DNA from: Nipponacmea schrenckii
Taxonomy: Eukaryota; Mollusca; Gastropoda; Lottiidae
Direction: 5' to 3'
Assembly (NCBI GenBank): GCA_030562195.1
Contig: CM060203.1
Span: forward strand, 10,120,208 to 10,184,207
Length of the DNA stretch: 64,000 nt
Below, in pieces: positions 23,450-38,400 of this stretch. Made by a program: the position numbers and the translations under genes. A model generated the notes under the pieces. It had not been told where the DNA came from and did no database searches. It saw nothing but the letters and a program-made list of their open reading frames with translations. Position 1 is the first letter of the stretch. Each line of letters starts with the position of its first letter.

Positions 23450-26400
23450 GTGATCCAAATTGATGGAGTTTGCTCACTCATGATGAGGAAACATACGACG
23501 GGAATAGGCAATTTTGAAGAATGTTTAGAGAGTTTGAGACAAATCAACCCCCCCGAAGGTAAGACATCATCTCAATTAAAAGTTAATGACCCATCTAATA
23601 AACTGTGGCTGAAAATGTTGCCATAGAAGGATAGAGTTTAACGATGATACTCCAATAGTGCCAACAGTATACAAGTAAATAGCTACTGTACTAAACATGG
23701 CCTTTGATAAGCTTCAAGTATCTCAATCCGATGCCTAAACTCATCAGGTCGATATGTCTATGTTTTGACTGTACTTCCCTGGTCCTACTAACCACTTGTT
23801 AAAACCAGGTTCCATATTAATCATTCCTTAATATGCATGGTCTTAAAGTCTAGACAGTAAGTTCAGAAATGTCAAGGATTATTATGGAATGAGGGTATGG
23901 TATATTTCAAATTGACTTTCTCGGTACATATTATAGTTTTCCGTTTTTGACGATCTTATATTTCTTTTATACCTTAACTATTTAACAGTAATGGTTTTTG
24001 ATCCTGTTTCTGGAAGATATGTTTTTTTACAATAAGTACGACACTTGACTTTAAAGACAATGGGGTTATTTTTAAGTTAAATAATTGTACCTGATGACAT
24101 TCAGTTAATAATTAATCTGACATCCATGACAGAAAGGCTTATTGTTGTCAATGATTTTCTCATTTAAAGTTATCTCGGATGATATGTAATACTATATACG
24201 GAAATAATTGAATAACTTATGCTGAGGACAGTACCGTGCTTGGCCCTCAACATTGTGCTCCATAGCTTTAAGAACCTGTTATGGCGTTTTTAGTAAAAAG
24301 GCAACTGTTTATTTATAGCTTCAAGTTTTAGTATCTAGTTTGATTTCATCGTAATGTGCTTGAAATCAAATTTCTTACTATACCTTTGCTATAAGCCCAC
24401 ATGAATATGTGGATGTATATTGTCGTCGCCCCGGTCCGTCGGTCCGTCAACATTTGTTGTAGACACAATAGAAGCTACAATTTTAATGTAACTAGGAATT
24501 GGAATTGATAAGTCGGCGGTCAAGTTTGAATTTGACAATTTTTCGATGAACGGTTTTTGAGTTATTGCCCCTGTCTCAATATGTGTTGTTAACAGCTACA
24601 ATTTTCAATGGATTTTAATGAAACTTGGTGTGAGCATTGGAATTGATAAGACGGCGGTCAAATTCGAATTTGACCATTTTTCGACAAACAATTTTTGAAT
24701 TGTTGCCCTTGACTTAGTTACAACATGTCAAAATTTATTGATGATGCAATAGAAGCTACAATTTTCAATGGATTTTGATGAAACTTGGTATGAGTATTGA
24801 AATTGATAACTCGGCAGTCAAGTACGAATTTGACGTTTTTTGAGTTTTTGCCCTTGGCTTAGTAAAATTGCGTCAAAATTTTATTGTGGGTGCACAAGAG
24901 GCTACAATTTTCAGTGGATTTTGATGAAACTTGGTATGAGCCTTGGAATTGATAAGACGGCGACCAAGTTCGACTTTGACGATTTTTTTTGATTAACAGT
25001 TTTGAGTTATTACCCTTCACTTAGTAAAATCTTGTCAAAATTGTATTGTTGATGCAATAAAACCTACAATTTTCAAAGGATTTTGATGAAACTTGGTGTG
25101 AGCATTGGAATTGATTAGACCTCAGTCAAGTTTGAATTTGACAATTTGCGTCAAAATTCTATTTTAGTTGCAATAAGAAGCTAAAATATTCAAAGGATTT
25201 TTATGGACGTTGGTGTTAGACTTGAGAAGACAGTAGTCAAGTTTGAATTTGACGACTTTTTTTAATGAATGGTTTTTTAGTTATTGCCCTTGAAATTTTT
25301 GTGGGTGCAAAAGAAGCTACAATTTTTTAAGAGATTTGATGGAACTTGCTATGAGTACGGAAAAAGATAAGATAGTGGTCAAGTTTGAATTTGACGATTT
25401 TTCGATTTGACAGTTTTTGAGTTTTTGCCATTCGGTTCAATATTCTGTGAATGTTTTTTGAGTTATTACTCAATATATTATTCGAATTCAAGGCTGCCAG
25501 TGGGCGTATGTTACCTTGCATGGCGAGCTATCTTTTAAGTTATTCATATTGGATTTTCCGAAATGCAAAAAAGGTTGATTTTAGATATTAATGCGGACTG
25601 TTGTGCGACTTAGAATTATAATGTGTAATTCACATCTATAAATTAATATAGAATTAAAATGCATTGATTGATCCATTGCCAAGCAAAACGTTTTACTTTA
25701 CAGTTTCCTTACTTAAAAGGCTCTATTTCAGAATATGTTTAAATAGAAATCTAATGTCGAAAAGGCCTACGTCTCTAAGCTCTGAACATCTTACGAATGA
25801 CGAAAGTCTAAGTATTCATACTATTTTAAGATTTCAGTTGAATAAACATGCAATCATGTGTCCGGGCCACTTTAGATGCATGTGTGGACATTTTTTTGAG
25901 TCAGCTAATTGGAATCTAAACAATATCATAAATATAAATGGAGTCATATGATAAATTATACAAGCACCTGGTCAGACAGACACATGTGTTTATGAATCAA
26001 CCTCATGCAGTGGTATTTTTCTACATATATATATATTATATAAATAAAAACAGATAAAAGTAGGTAAATTTTAAAGTGGCCTTCCCAGATATATCATATT
26101 TACAACTTTAACCGATTTAAATTACAGATCCAATAATTGAAAATAACGAAATATTATTCTGCATCAACATTGTAAAACATTGTCTCTTCCCCAGTTTTGA
26201 TCATCAAGATTGAAAGTACATTTTCTTTTTCAAATGGACCTCGAAATTAAATGTAAATTGCTATTCAACTACTGGAAATTGCATTCGACAGTGATCTTGT
26301 ACAGTTGTCCTTCCCATTAATAATCGTATATAATGCACACACTATATGCATCAATTACATTCTGTTCCTATAATAATTTCCATTATTTTCAATCAATTAA

Positions 26401-29400
26401 AATGTTATGTAAATTACAACACAATATAGAAATTTGAATAAAAGCTGTGCAACATATGTTTATGATAAAGTGGAAATTTTGACAGGTTAATACGGTGATC
26501 AGTCTGGAAGTTTCGACTCGATCTTTTATTGTATTCAAGAACACGTTCTTGTTGTCACGCTATAACTCAAGTAAGAAATATGCATTTTCTTTAATTTCTC
26601 TCCTTAAAACTTGAGTCATATGCAGCCTTTGATAGAAAATGCGTCTTGCATCGATAAGACAAAAAACTGGAGATTATTTTGTTTTTGCTGCACAAAAGTG
26701 TAAGATTTTGCATGAGTCACAAGTCATGAAAAACGTGACATGGTCACTTTGTTGGATTATAGAAGATTGGTTTCGCCCTTTACATTGTTTTTAATAATAC
26801 AAATAAATAAAGAAAATAATAAATAATAATAGAATAATACAGATATTTGGAAGTCTTTGGAAAATTCTCCCCATTGTACACTGCATGGCGTTACCTTCCT
26901 TCACAACCGAATCAGGTGCCGAATGCACTGTTTAGTGTCATTTGGTGTTAATTTTCTGAGTAAATCCAAATTTATTTTATAGGTTAATGGCAGAAATAAT
27001 TTCAATAATGATCGTAACACAAGGACAGAATTTCCCACAATTTTGAAAAAAATATATATACTCTTGGCACAATGCCCGTAACAATAAGTTGGATATTAAT
27101 CCGCAAAGATCAAAGGGTGACGTCACATCTTTAACGAAATTTAATTCCAATTTGATGCCATTTATGTATGCGGAAGAATTGTTACAAAACGTGAACCAAA
27201 GTCAAAGAGAAATCATTACACTAACCGTATTAGATTATTTCTGATGTAGGAAGACCAATATTGTCTTTCTGCGTTACTGGATTCTAAAGAATATTAGACT
27301 TAGTGAAGCGATTATCTGATGATGGACTATTATTTTAAGATGATAAAGATCATAGAATGTCTTTAATTAAGCATTAACAACCAACCCTCTTATCGTCGAT
27401 TGATGCAAGATCTCGAAAATTGATGAATAGACCTATAATAATTGAAGTGCATTATCAAGAAGCTTTCCATCTTGGCATGCCTGTTATTTTTGTAAAATTA
27501 TTTCAGACCATTATTATTTCATCTGATATCTGTCTTTAAAAATATATATATTTATGATCGTGGTGGTTGAAGAGCACTTGATACTTGTGTACACTTAGGA
27601 AGGCTTGTGTTGATTTACTGCAGATATAAAATAGGACTGGCATAGATCATGTATACAACTACACAACAAATTTTTAAAATATGTTTCTAGGAAACCAGTA
27701 TATTAGCTTTTATATGATACCACACCAATTTTCCAATGGCTGTGGTTATTGTAATTTTATAAACAATTCTCCCCTTATGTTATTCTTGTTCATCGATATA
27801 TTTCAGTTGCTCAAATAATGCGTAAGAAAATTAATCAAATAATTGTGTATGTATTAAGCTCTTTTGGCAAGAGCACTCAGCGAATGTACTTCATTTAGAT
27901 TTTGATCAGTGGATATATGAAATCACCGATAATGATATTCAAGACAAGTGTTAAAAATAGGCCTTACAGGAGTGCTTGTATATGTGGAAGGGTCTCTATT
28001 CTTGGCCATAGGGTCAGCCAGTATAAGAATTGATAAGATCCTTCTTCAAGGACAATAGATTCACCGAATTGTACTTGTAATTTCTTTATCGCTTAAACGT
28101 ATCATGATTATCTCTAGTTTGAATGTATTAATTGCTGTTCACTTTTCAGTCCATAAGAGTTATTTATTTGTCGATTGACATGTAAGATAAATATCTAAAT
28201 TATATCAGATGTCATAATTTCACATATTGACCTGCTTTCAAACATAAAACGTTCATTCGTTCATATTTTACAACGACAGACGATCACTGATATGATCCAT
28301 AGAACCAACATAAACAAGACATTAGCAACCTATTCATTCACACATTTTAAAATAATGTTCTGTTATGTAATCATTTATTCCATTGGTCACTTTTCGAGTT
28401 GATACGGTTAATATGTTAAAGCCTTAGATGGTTTACGGATCAGTGAAGATTTCATGTGAGTGCATAGAAGTATTATTTAAATACCTTGTTTATTAGATAT
28501 CTAGTTTTATATTCATTGCTTTAGAATTTGAGATAAGAAGAATATAAAATCAATCATCAGTGTAATTTCCCCTTAATTTTATCCTATTTCCTCCAATCTG
28601 CCATTGATTTAGAATATCTAAGTTGATTTTCGCGAATATTCACGCTTAAATCACTGTTTCAATCAACTGACTTAACCATTTCAACGAGATGTATCTAAAA
28701 TCCCACCAAAATTAGAATTTAATGAGGTGAAGCTCTGTGCAATCATGAAAGTTTGCCATGAGGATGGCATTAGCCTGCTTTAACCACCACCGCATACGGG
28801 CCATAGTGTAGCCTATTGTCCAAGATGACGAAACATTGTGATGTCGGGGTAACAAAGAAAGAACTGTATTTTACAAGGATAACAACTTAGGTTCGCTGTG
28901 ACAGGGATCCTTTCTACCAGCCGGTCCTTTGCCAAACCTCTTGGCATTGATCTTTCCCGGATTAATCGTATTGTGAGTGAAGAAGATAACTTATTCAAGG
29001 TCATCGGACTATCACACATCGATCGAGATTAGAAGTCACGTCCGACATTCTCAACGTTTCCAAGCAAATGACGTCATGATGTAAAGAACCAACGCTCTAT
29101 CCGCTGCGCTGTAGAACCCCACATAAGAGGTATCTAGACATCCGCGTTAAAGGTCATCTCTGTACAAGGTATTGCCCTCACCAAAATAAGATCACTGATC
29201 TATAAGTTTTGATATCAGTTAATTGATATCAAAGAAATATACTGATACAGAACCGCCAGTTAATTATTTGATTACTAGAGATTGTTGTTATCTGCTACAC
29301 GCCTCTTCCTGAAAGTTTCTCTTAAAGTTGGGTGTTATAGCGTTCATGATATAGCCTACACATAAAATACCACTAATTTTGAGAAATAGTAAATTTGTAA

Positions 29401-32400
29401 TCTCTGTTATTTTAAGCATATGGGAAGTTGTCAAGTACATAAAATAACAGTCGAAAAATTTAACATAATATGATAAAACAAACCCAACAGTTTCGAGATA
29501 GACAGTCGCATTAATACCGAATATACAATTACTAACCCCTCACCATTATCCTTCTACTAACCCCTCACCATTATCCTTCCACTAACTCCTCACCATTATC
29601 CTTCTACTAACTCCTCACCATTATCGTTATAGTGAAGTATTTTTAAAGAATGAGTAATATACTGACAACTCAACGAAATCATTTTGGAGTCCGTGTTAAG
29701 GTCCCACTCGACATTCATTTCTTGTAGTTGTCACGTTCGTGCCCTGGGCTTCTTTTGAGGACTAGTTTTTAACAACATTGAAATTCTATTCCTGTAGCTC
29801 GAATAAGAGTACAATAGTTATTAATACTAAGCATCTCTTGGCATTACTAATAAGCAGGTTCTGAGTAGCCTTCTCATAAAATAGTATTTGAACGACATCT
29901 AAAAGGTGTGGGTAAATATAACTGGAAATGGAAAACTGGGGAAAATATTATTGTATACTCAGTCCATATGAAAACGCACCACTCACGAAATCTGGAATAA
30001 CTCCACGGGTTGATATGTGAAGTATATACTTATGATGCTTTTGAGATAATGAATGATTTAAGAAGACATTTAAACATCATTAAATTTTATTCCAATAATG
30101 TTAATGCGTGAGCGAGACTTAACTGATGTAGGGGTCAAACAGAAAAGTCAATAACGGGTGTGACCGTCACTTGCATTGACACATGTGGAGCATCGTCGTC
30201 GCATGGAGTTGATCAGTCTCTGGATAGTGTTCTGAGGGATAGTATTCCACTCCTGAACAAGGGAAACCTCAAGTTTCCGATGTTGTCCATCTGGTGTCGA
30301 CGTGAATGAAGTCGTCCAATTTCATCCCATAAGTGCTCGATAGGGGAGGGGTCGGTGACAGAGCTGGCCACTGAAGCACGGGGATGTTCTGTTGTGCAAG
30401 GTACTGCATGGAGACCCTTGCAGTGTGTGCCCTAGCGATGTCCACTGTAGACGCTGGTTTCGGTGACGATCCGTCAATATGGGACCGAAATAAGGACGTC
30501 GTGCTCGCAGGCCTGCAGCTCGCAGACGATTCCTTACGTTGTTGGGGTGAATGAATCACGTCGTCCTTGGACTTGAGCAGCCGTTCTAGTCGCTGGTAGT
30601 GTTCGGTCTCGGACATGATCTAGTACGATTTGACGGTCCCGATTGCTCCCCGTTTGCAGAAACTTTTAATGGAGTCTTGCGATCGTTGTGTGTGCGCAGT
30701 GTAGTCGTCTGGCAATTTCCCTGGTGCTGGCGCCAGTTTGAAGCATGCCAATGGCACGTTCCCGTTCAGGGGCTGTAAGTCGCGGCATCGTGTGGCCGTT
30801 TCACAAGTGTCAGTGAAGAAGTGAATTTTTTTTTTGGATTCACATGCTTTTAAAGGTAATGTGTGCACAATCCAGAGTGAAATTCATTTTTTCCTGTGGT
30901 GTGCGTGCAAAATATTGCGTTTTTGCGAAAAATTGCCTAGCGTTACAGTTAACATGAAATTCTCTCATTTCTTGCACCTGGCATGTCGGGTGTTGTCACT
31001 GTAGTGTTGTTGTTGTATAAAAATTATATTGAAGTTCATTTGAACTTAATTATTGACCTTTTCAAGTGGTGCGTTTTCATGTGTACTCATTATATTATTG
31101 TAACACACTTCTTTAATAACAAGTAATAGAACACAATTTAATCTTCATAAAAGAGACTCCCTTAACATGGATTTCAAACCACTTCCTGTTTGTGGATATT
31201 TTTGTTCATTTTATTCTTTGGTTTGTCTTCATGCTGAAATCAGCGAAATTTACTGAGGCTATGCATAAAAGACACCATCTTATTCGGAACACACAGCACT
31301 CAACATAAACATCTCATAGCAAAATACATGTAATTATAAAGTTATAGGTACCAATTTAAAGTATTTCCAATCTTTCACAAAGTAAAACGACACATGCACA
31401 CTATGTTGTCTTGTAACATATGAATTAATCCTTTTTTTCGTTATAAAATTAAACTAAATCATATTTCCACTGATACTAAAATTGTCCATCTCCTTGATAC
31501 TTCAAGATGGCAGTTTATTGGACTGGGATAATTCTTTCTCTATTCTTTCAGGTTCAACCCAGGAAAACTGTTACTGTGGAAGAACACAGTCAAACAATTC
31601 GTTCAATAGTTTGAAAATTTCACCCAATTCTGTGGACAATTGCAATTTTAAATAATTATTCAAAAGCAGTAAAATAGAATAAAATACAACTGTTCGATTG
31701 AAAGGTCCTTGTAGCTTATGATTTCATTTGAGATAAGGGAAATGTAGTTTACTGGGTTAGTATGAAAGATCGACATCAATCTTACTAGAAATTTCATATC
31801 CTAGGAATATCATAATTAATATTGGCGGCAGATTTTACCTACAGGCAGTACTTAGTATACTTATGTAAATATAATTAATGTTAGATTCCTCTCAAAATTA
31901 CTGAAATTCAGAAACTATTCATAGATAATAACGCAAACAGACTGGATTTTTGTAGACAACATTACATTTTGCAATGTACGGGGTATATGGTGCTTAGTTG
32001 TTTTTCGTGGAAAATATGGCTCTTTCCCTTGATTCTACCTACTTGAAATGAGAAAGTCCAAATAAGGTATACAATTGAGAAAGGGACACAATGGAATGGC
32101 CACGTGAGTATTCATAATCACGCTTTAATCCCTACTATATACTGCTGCTAATTAATTACAAGTATAAAACCACTGAAACTGCTTTGTATTATAGAGTTCA
32201 AGAAGACAACCCCACATTAATATAGCTTGAAGGTAATACATAGAGTGCAATAGTCTGTGCTGTCTTCTTACTAATGGAACACTACTAATCAAAACAAAAT
32301 ATGCTAAAACCTCTCATTAGTTTTGTGTCAAGTGTCTGTTATAGGGCTTCTACTAATTAGTATGGGGGTTGTGAGACTGAACTAATGCAGACATGATGTA

Positions 32401-35400
32401 TGCTTATAGTATTTGAAAGGCTTTGTGACTTTTAGTTTACTGCATGCTAAAACTTTTGCTAAATTGTTTCCGAAAGTAATGGTTCGAATTTTGGCATTGG
32501 GATTTTTGTTATTGGGAGAAACGATATTTTTGTTTTCTAAATATACATTGATTCAGGTTTTCTTTTTGATAACAACACCTTTTTTATGAAAAAAAAATAA
32601 CTTTCAAAAAACAAGCAAATTTTTCTGTGATCTTTCGATACTGTTTAATTGTACATTTACATATTCCATTTCGGGTCGGGATTTTATCATATTTTTAACA
32701 ATGTTATCTCAAACTCACTTCAAAGTCACAATTTTCCAGCTATTTCTAAAACCGCTTCAAGTTTGAATCCTTCTAATATTTCACCTCCAACTTCATAAGT
32801 TGTAAAGTAAATAATCAGATTTGATGTCATTTTTCACCGATTTTCCAAGGTGAAAATAAGCGATGATTAGTAACAGGTTGGTTTCACTACTATGTTGATG
32901 ATGTGCAATACCAATTTTCTGATAGATAAATTTATTCCTTTATCACAAGCTTTGCTACATTGCAAGTTGTAAACATACATTGACATTTTTTTTTTTAAAT
33001 AAATGATCAATTAAACCCGATTAATTAAAACCTTTTTCACCATAATTTTTTTCAATCAATTATATTGTACTTGTGCCTTCAATATCGATTAGCCTTGATC
33101 TTCTCTGCAAAAATCTATGATATGTAGACTAAATCAGTGTAGACTGTAAATGTTAATCCGATTACTTCGACTTTATGCTACTACATAACTGTAAAGTGTA
33201 GTATTCTTATCATCTATGACTCGAATTAAGGTAACAAAATACAATTTCCAATTGTCTCCTCATAAACTGATATTTGTACTCAAATGGAACGGTAACACCT
33301 GTCAAATTATGGGGCGCCAGATTTGGATAGCTCTCTTTTTCAAGTAAAAATGCCTTTTGATGCAAATTTGATCCGGATCTTGCCCTTCAAACTATCATTG
33401 TAAATGGTAAAGCAAGCCTGGGTCATATTACCAAATCAGCTGTGCATGTGTAGAATTCATTTCCGGGGCGTCAAACATAAACAAAAATGTCGCCAAAGAG
33501 ACAAAGGATTTCATAGCCTTGGTGATAAGAGTATTCAGTCTCATTTGGATGGAATCCATCATAATAACTAATATCACTTCTGTTTTGGTCGTGAAAGGCT
33601 ACAATACAATTACATTTTGACTATTTATGGGCCTTTCCACACTTTGTCGTTAGATGGTGAATGCTTACTTCCGTTTTAAGTGGGCCATATACGGCACCCA
33701 GTACTCTAGTGTAAATGGTCACTTCCAACGGTGCCATGTACCCTATGAGGTAAGGTTCGCTTTATTAAACCCACGTGTAAAAGGGTTATTTGGCACCGAT
33801 AACTTGGAAACTCAGATAAGTTTGAATTCTACAATAAAACTAATGAGTTGTTGTCCTTGATTAAGCTAATTTGCCTTTTAGACACGATGGAAACTACACT
33901 TTTTATCAAGTTACTATCTTATCAAAAAAAAAAATTCTTTGTGGACACGATAGAGAGCTAGATTCTTGGTGGATTTTGACGAAACTTGGTGTGATTGTTT
34001 GTAATTACTCAAGGATGAACCCTATTGAAAATAAGACCAATCGAAAAATATTTTCTATGAGTTATTGCTCTTGTTCTTAAAAACGCGTCTGCCTTTGTTC
34101 CTGAATTCATTTTGGACAAGATAAAGAGCTGGTTTCTGGATAGATTTTGATGAAATTTGGTGTGAGTGTTTATAATCACTCAAGGATAAATCCTATTGAA
34201 AATCAACTAATCGAAAATAGTTTACTATGAGTTATTGCCCTTATTCTTGAATTCTTTGTAGACACGATAGAGAGCTGGTTTCTTTGTGGATTTTGACGAA
34301 ACTTGGTGTGAGTCTTTGTAGTTACCCAAGGATGCACCCTATTGAAAATAAGACCAATTAAAAAATATTTGATATGACTTATTGACCTTGTTCTTTAATT
34401 CTTTGTGGAAACGATAGAAAGCTGGATTCTTGGTGGATTTTGACGTAACTTTTCGTTAGCGTTTGTTATAACCGAAGGAAGAACTTTATTGAATATAAGA
34501 CCAATCGAAAAGTATTTTATATTAGTTATTGCCCATGATATTTAACTCTTTGTGGACATGATAGAGAGCTGGTTTTCTTGATGGATTTGGATAAAATATA
34601 TTGTGATTGTTCCTAATCACCCAAGGATGAACTTCATTTAAAAACAGTCTTTCATTTACCGATTATTCTTGTCAACCTCCCAGACAAATTGGGTGCCATT
34701 ATAAATGTAGGCGTATTACGATGGCCATCGCGATTTTTAACTAATCCTGGTAAATGGCATTAGCGAATGTATTGCATTTAACTTAGTAATACGCATCAAA
34801 TATGACAGGTTATTTGGTGTTGGCATGCATAAGAATATTGATGAATTTCAGATAAAGGTCAAATTAGGCCTGTCAACGCAAATACATTTCTACTTATTAT
34901 TCAATCGTATTGAAATTTAATATATACATTGGCATGTTTATTATATGTTATATTAATTTTCAAAGTGCTGGATTTTTTATGTTTTTGAACTTTTTTATTT
35001 TCAAATTGTTGAACTTTTATCGTTTTGAACATTTTTATTAATTTTCAAAGGACTAAGCTTTTTATGTTTAAGAGCATATTTTATTTCTTTTTAAGCAGAG
35101 GATATATTTTTTTTTTTTTTTTTTTTTTTTTGTTATTACATATTTGTTTTTATGTAAATCATAGTCTTTGTCAATGTGAAGCGCGTTGAGATGTTTTATG
35201 TAATGCGCTATATAAGAATAAATCATTAATTATTATGTTAGTCAGGATCTTAATTTTCAATGTACCGTTTAATAGCCGTTGCCGTTGAAATAATTCAATG
35301 TTTAAGATTTCTCCAGAGCAGTGTTATTTGTTAACTTGGGTCATTGCTTATTATTTAAAAAGAGATCGAGGAAAAACTTGCTGTTATTAATTTTGCTGTA

Positions 35401-38400
35401 GAATCGTACAACTTTTTTTGTGTATTTTTCAGGAATATATTGCAATGGAACATGGGATACATGGCTATGTTGGCCACCAACAAAAGGTGGGATGAAAGTG
35501 AAATTGCCATGTCCAGATCGTCCTGGACTCATTCCAACAAGTATGTATATTATTGATAGTTTCGATATGGTTTAGATCATTTACCATATTAATCAAGATA
35601 TTTCAATTGGGACATACACCATACAAAATTATTGAGTAATTAGTCTAATTTGTTTCGCAGCACACGGACTCATTTGGTGATAAGTCTAGTTTTGTCACCA
35701 CATACGTAAGAGGGATTCATTGAGTAATCAGTCTCGATTTTGTTACCTGAGACATTCATAAGAGGGACTCATTGAGTAATCATTCTAGATTTTATAATTT
35801 GAGACATACATCTGACGGACTTAGTGAGAGATAGAAGGACTGAGTGATTAGTCTAGTTATTACACCAGATGGAATAATTGACTGATGATGGCTATGGTAA
35901 TTTTCACATGAGACACACGCAAGAGAGAATCTTTTACTTAGGACAAACACCAGATGGAACAATTGACTGATGGGTATAGTAATTTTCACCTGAGACACAC
36001 GCAAGATATAATCATTTAGTAGGCTTTTTAGTTTAGCTTTTACTTAGGACATACACCAGAATCGTTTTTATCACCTGAGACATACGCCAGACAGAAATCA
36101 GTTCATATTCTTTATCAAATCGGACATACACCAAACGGAAAGATGGAGATATGCTTTTAGTTGATATCACCATTGACATATCACTCTCTAAGACAGAAAA
36201 GCTGGACACTTGACTTATTTTATTGATCTGAACGTTATCGAATTATACATAAGTACGTTCATGCTCAGAGGCAACCCGATAATTTGTAATTAAAAATAAA
36301 AAATCTGCCAGCACCAAAACCAAAATCCGTCCTTCTTACTTCATATCTAAGAAAGTTTTAAAGCTTAAACTATTTCCAAGAATTATCTATTCAAATTATA
36401 ATGACTTAGTCCAAATTCAATATCATAACATGGCGGTTAGGGTATTAATATAATATAGTTAAGAGAGTAAAATAACAACATATTAAGTAAGGATATAGAA
36501 CACAATCTGCAACGACCTTCACAATGTCCATTCTCGGTCTTAATAGACAGTTTGATTGCTTTATCTTGATTAAATAATAGCCTAACAATGTTGAAATAAA
36601 TGCGATCACAACTCATTGACTGACTAAATTTTAAATGAGTTCATAATAAGTCAACTTTGACCTTCGTGATTGTCAGAACCGATAGAAAAAAACTATTTAT
36701 AAAGAGAAAATTATTATAACTAATGATATCATAAGAACTAAAAGGACAAAATCATATGAGAGAGCGTACTATATAACAATCTATTCAAGCAACACAAAAT
36801 ATAAAATGACAACAAGAAACTGTTGCAAACATTAATTTCGAAAATGTGAGAATTGATAAAGAAGCTAGTGAAAATGATTTCTTTGAAGATTGAGGTGAAA
36901 AACTTATCAAATTAGCTTCTGTGTCTCCAGGAAATGTTCTACTTTTAGATTGTTCGATCGACGAATGGCATAAATTCTGTCTCAATTATTTTGGGAATAA
37001 TATGCCAATAAACGCCATTGGAAACAATTGAATATAACTATATTTATCTGTGAAGTACATTATCCATGCTTTCGGCTATGTCTCTCATCATGTAACCTTA
37101 CTTTTTCAGATTTTGCCCATCGGACATGTGGACCAATGGGAAAGTGGGAGGGAAGAACAAAAAACGATTACAGCATGGAAAATGGCTATTCCAATTATAT
37201 GGATTGTTATACAGAGGAAGCTAAAGAAATATATTACAAATATTTCGCTAACAAATCTGACGCACAGAAACAGGTTAGTTGGGTTTCTATTTTCGGTCTG
37301 TAGAAGAAAGTCGGACGACATACGTGGATACAATATTATTCCAGTCAACCCCTCTTTAAATGATAATAAATGTATCCACTATTAATAGAAAGTATTTCAA
37401 AGTATCATTTTTTTTTTCGTCTGGACAAATGTGTTAATGACTTTTAGTATGTCTCAACTGAAAGACAAGTACTCAAATTGTAATTTTGTTAATCTTCTTT
37501 CTTTTCCTTTTTTAATCATCGTTTGGATAAATCTTGATAAAATAAAATAATTTAATGTAACACAGGTAAACAACCTCTTCTGTGTTACCTATGCTTAGGA
37601 TCAAAAATAAGGAACTGCACATAAAACAACTGTAATATGTTTAAACATTGTAGACATGACTCCTGAAAAATACGTTAACGCTAGTCTATACGCAGTATGG
37701 GAGGGATTTACATGTATTTTAGAATTTATTTCTGAGGTAATAACATTTTATTTCAGCTTAAGTAGGTTACAAATTCGTATTAAATACCACTTGTGAGTTT
37801 GTCAATACTGACATATGTTTTCATATTTGATATCTCATTATTGGACCCTGATCTTTAAAGTACCTTTATTCTATTGATCTCTCCACAGGTTAGCGCAACA
37901 TATAATCAAGAACATTCTGAATAGGCTTGAGAAACATAGTATTGTCTCACTCTGTAACATACATGTATAACATTTGAAACCTAAATTTGGCCAGATACTT
38001 GAAGGGAATGTTATTGTTATTCAAAAGCACTAACAACAGTACAATTACATTACTCGGTAGCTGGGAAAACCAAGTCTAGGCTAAATGAATGCTAGGTTGA
38101 TTATATGTAAAACTACTTACGGTACATGTCCGTGACCATTATTGTCGGTACAGATAATTATTGTAGATGAAGGAAGGACGTTCATTTATTGAGATATCGT
38201 AAATACATATCATTAATTAATTAACAAACATGGCTGTTTATTATCTAATTTTAGGACTAAAACCTATATTTCATTTACAAAATAGTTCATATTCACCTGC
38301 AAACCGAATTGAAACACCTACGAAATTGCAGTGTGTGGTGTAAATATAAATAGGTTGATAAATACGGAGTAGGTTTACTAACAACTTTTTACTGCTTACA

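Noticed and set aside
28813..29019. Minus-strand 68-residue open frame
   Set aside because: It lies inside the SINE copy whose body recurs at 48.2 kb; the frame is not conserved in the second copy.
30269..30868. Two minus-strand open frames near the Tc1 element taken as separate genes
   Set aside because: They are shifted or partial translations of the transposase relic, whose proper start is at 30788 in another frame.
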